From: Legionellales bacterium
GTDB lineage: Bacteria > Pseudomonadota > Gammaproteobacteria > Legionellales > Legionellaceae
Direction of reading: 5' to 3'
Assembly (NCBI GenBank): GCA_003489505.1
Contig: DNMA01000219.1
Span: forward strand, 1 to 7,163
Length of the DNA stretch: 7,163 bases
The translations under genes were made by a program, and so were the position numbers. Under the pieces are notes generated by a model that did no database searches, was not told where the DNA came from, and was given only the letters and a program-made list of their open reading frames with translations. Shown here piece after piece: positions 5,665 to 7,163 of this stretch (within the stretch, counting starts at the first letter, position 1; every line of letters starts with the position of its first letter).

Positions 5665-6475
5665 TCCAAAAAAAATGGCACGTTATTTTGCAAAATTTGC
5701 TGTCTGTGCTTTATATGATGAATTGGCTTTATATCCTAAACCGGGTTTAGTCAGTTTCATCGACAGTGGTGCACATCAAGATATGAATGGCGACCTCCTG
5801 TTTCGAAGTCTTTTTGGACTTCGACATTATTATTTTCAAGTAGGCCTGCAAGCAAGTTTAAATACCGCCCCAAATCAACTGATTAACCTAGGAATTCAAG
5901 CTGAACAACGGATGCATGCCATTACCGGAGGGATTAATACCCACCGAGGTGCTATTTTTGCATTGGGTATTTTTTGTACTTCCATTTGTAAATTAAGTCA
6001 TAAATACCAGCAGTTTTCGACTCAGGATTTACAGCAAGCAATCTTAAGTGATTGGTCTGAGTTTTTAGAAAAACATCATCGAAATACCGATACGCATGGT
6101 GTGCTTGTCAAGCAAAAATATGCTGTTTCGGATGCAAAACAAATGGCTATCGAGGGCTACTCATTGGTGTTTGAGCTCTTTCATGTATTAATAGAAACCG
6201 TGGAGGATAAAGCACTTTTTGGTTTAATGGCCTACCAGCGTCTTTTGTTGAAGATGGATGATATTAATATCTTGTATCGCACAGGCACCCAAGGTTTAGC
6301 GTTTGCGCGCCAAAAGATTCAAACACTCTCTTTTGATAATCAACACCAGGCAGTGCAACAAGCAATTGACCTACATCATTTGTTTTCCAAAAAAAATATT
6401 AGTCCTGGTGGTGTTGCAGATATGTTGGCCGTCTTGTATTTTTTACATTATATATTTTCTGGCGCTTCATCATGA
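5636..6475 (+). CDS. mdcB: Triphosphoribosyl-dephospho-CoA synthase
   Basis: MdcB makes 2'-(5-triphosphoribosyl)-3'-dephospho-CoA, the prosthetic group precursor, from ATP and dephospho-CoA; it is homologous to CitG of citrate lyase. From ATG 5636 the protein has 279 residues, about the family length. Diagnostic blocks are ELALYPKPGLVS (29-40) with SGAHQDM (44-50), TGGINTHRGAIFALG (97-111), DTHG (152-155) and SPGGVADMLAV (256-266). It overlaps mdcG by 29 bases and mdcH by four (ATGA), so translation is probably coupled at both ends. Two runs of eight As (5668-5675 and 6389-6396) lie in Lys-Lys codons; they are possible slippage points but are not known to matter. Confidence 0.96.
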   Translation: MRNFQHSFPNPKKMARYFAKFAVCALYDELALYPKPGLVSFIDSGAHQDMNGDLLFRSLFGLRHYYFQVGLQASLNTAPNQLINLGIQAEQRMHAITGGINTHRGAIFALGIFCTSICKLSHKYQQFSTQDLQQAILSDWSEFLEKHHRNTDTHGVLVKQKYAVSDAKQMAIEGYSLVFELFHVLIETVEDKALFGLMAYQRLLLKMDDINILYRTGTQGLAFARQKIQTLSFDNQHQAVQQAIDLHHLFSKKNISPGGVADMLAVLYFLHYIFSGASS

Positions 6476-7163
6476 AAATATTATGTCTATTTTCCGGGCA
6501 AGGCTATTATGATTTTCATTTATTCCATTTTTTTCAAGGAAATGAAGAAGCAAGCATCTTACTTCAGCATTTATCCCAAGCCATCGAGATAGACTTACTA
6601 AACACAAACTGGAACCTCAAAAGCCCTTATCAAGCGCAATTGATTATCTCAGCTTTTCAGTTTTGTATTTTTAATTTAGTAGCCCCTTTATTGACTTCTC
6701 ATCAGGTCAATCTGGCAGGCTTAAGCCTTGGTGAAGTATCGGCATTTCTAGCAAGTATGGATGCAACACCAGAAGCGTTTTTCCAAACCATTTCTTTTCG
6801 CACGACATTAATGACTTCTATCTTTCATGACCAGGACAAATTTGAATATGATTTATTATCTATTCAAGGACCATGGGAGCAAGAGAATATCCAAAAACTT
6901 TGCGAACAGTATCATTGTGCTGTTTCAATTATTTATTCTGAGCAACATTTAATCCTTGCAGGTCACATAAAGGATTTAAAACAACTGTTAAAAACATTAT
7001 CCCAAGACTATCCCATACAACATCATTTTTTAGGCATTCATATCCCATCCCACAGCGCTTTTTATGCCCAGCTTCAAGGATTATTTCATCAACTATTAGC
7101 ATCACTTTTTTCTAATACTTCACGTTATCCAATTCTTAACTCCTTAGAACTTTGTATGATTTA
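6472..7163 (+). CDS. mdcH: Malonyl-CoA:ACP transacylase of malonate decarboxylase, 3' end outside window
   Basis: MdcH charges the newly made holo-carrier with malonyl from malonyl-CoA so that the catalytic cycle can begin. The frame is open from ATG 6472 to the window edge, 230 complete codons of an expected 300 or so. The acyltransferase fold is evident from FSGQG (7-11), the nucleophile motif GLSLGE (83-88, Ser85), Arg110 in SFRTTLM at the place of the malonyl-carboxylate-binding Arg of FabD, and the catalytic His194 in IPSHSAFY (191-198). Sequence identity to the family is otherwise modest; the match rests on these motifs and on position. The ATG overlaps the mdcB stop (ATGA), with no strong ribosome binding site. 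FabD-type enzymes share the fold, but the place in the operon favours MdcH. Confidence 0.9.
   Translation, partial: MKILCLFSGQGYYDFHLFHFFQGNEEASILLQHLSQAIEIDLLNTNWNLKSPYQAQLIISAFQFCIFNLVAPLLTSHQVNLAGLSLGEVSAFLASMDATPEAFFQTISFRTTLMTSIFHDQDKFEYDLLSIQGPWEQENIQKLCEQYHCAVSIIYSEQHLILAGHIKDLKQLLKTLSQDYPIQHHFLGIHIPSHSAFYAQLQGLFHQLLASLFSNTSRYPILNSLELCMI

Noticed and set aside
6303..6512. 69-residue plus-strand open frame across the mdcB-mdcH junction
   Set aside because: It is out of frame with both genes, whose motifs are clear in their own frames.
1..7163. tRNA, rRNA, CRISPR array or complete insertion sequence
   Set aside because: No cloverleaf, rRNA-like block, regularly spaced repeat-spacer units or intact transposase frame was found by reading both strands.

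Overview
The window is AT-rich DNA, probably from a gammaproteobacterium. The gene order mdcA-CD-E-G-B-H resembles the Acinetobacter-type malonate decarboxylase cluster as I recall it, but the composition would also suit Legionella-like bacteria. No marker gene here settles the taxon.

Layout. Positions 1-770 (minus strand) hold the first two thirds of a Fic/DOC-family AMPylator-type protein that runs off the left edge. Positions 771-1485 contain no convincing gene. They hold the fic promoter with four alternating copies of an 11-bp motif, an 11-bp perfect dyad at 981-1010, a cluster of short repeats at 1102-1209 that looks like debris or a site from a mobile element, a candidate sigma70 promoter at 1250-1279, and an 8-bp dyad at 1421-1446 just before the operon. 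Positions 1486-7163 (plus strand) are one tightly packed operon for biotin-independent malonate decarboxylase. Genes are separated by 8 bp or overlap by 1, 4, 29 and 4 bp. The operon continues past the right edge inside mdcH.

How the genes work together. MdcA exchanges the acetyl group on the carrier protein for malonate, releasing acetate. The MdcD/MdcE pair decarboxylates malonyl-S-carrier back to acetyl-S-carrier with release of CO2. MdcC is the carrier. MdcB makes its special prosthetic group (2'-(5-triphosphoribosyl)-3'-dephospho-CoA), MdcG attaches it to a serine, and MdcH first charges the carrier with malonyl from malonyl-CoA. Net reaction: malonate to acetate plus CO2.

The most notable point is that carrier MdcC and decarboxylase subunit MdcD, normally two genes, are here one continuous 397-codon reading frame. 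A run of eight A residues lies exactly at the seam, and one extra A would bring an immediate stop and give a free carrier. I saw no wholly unknown system. The rest of the novelty is in the short repeat structures between fic and mdcA. No transporter (mdcF or mdcLM) and no regulator (mdcR) is within the window.
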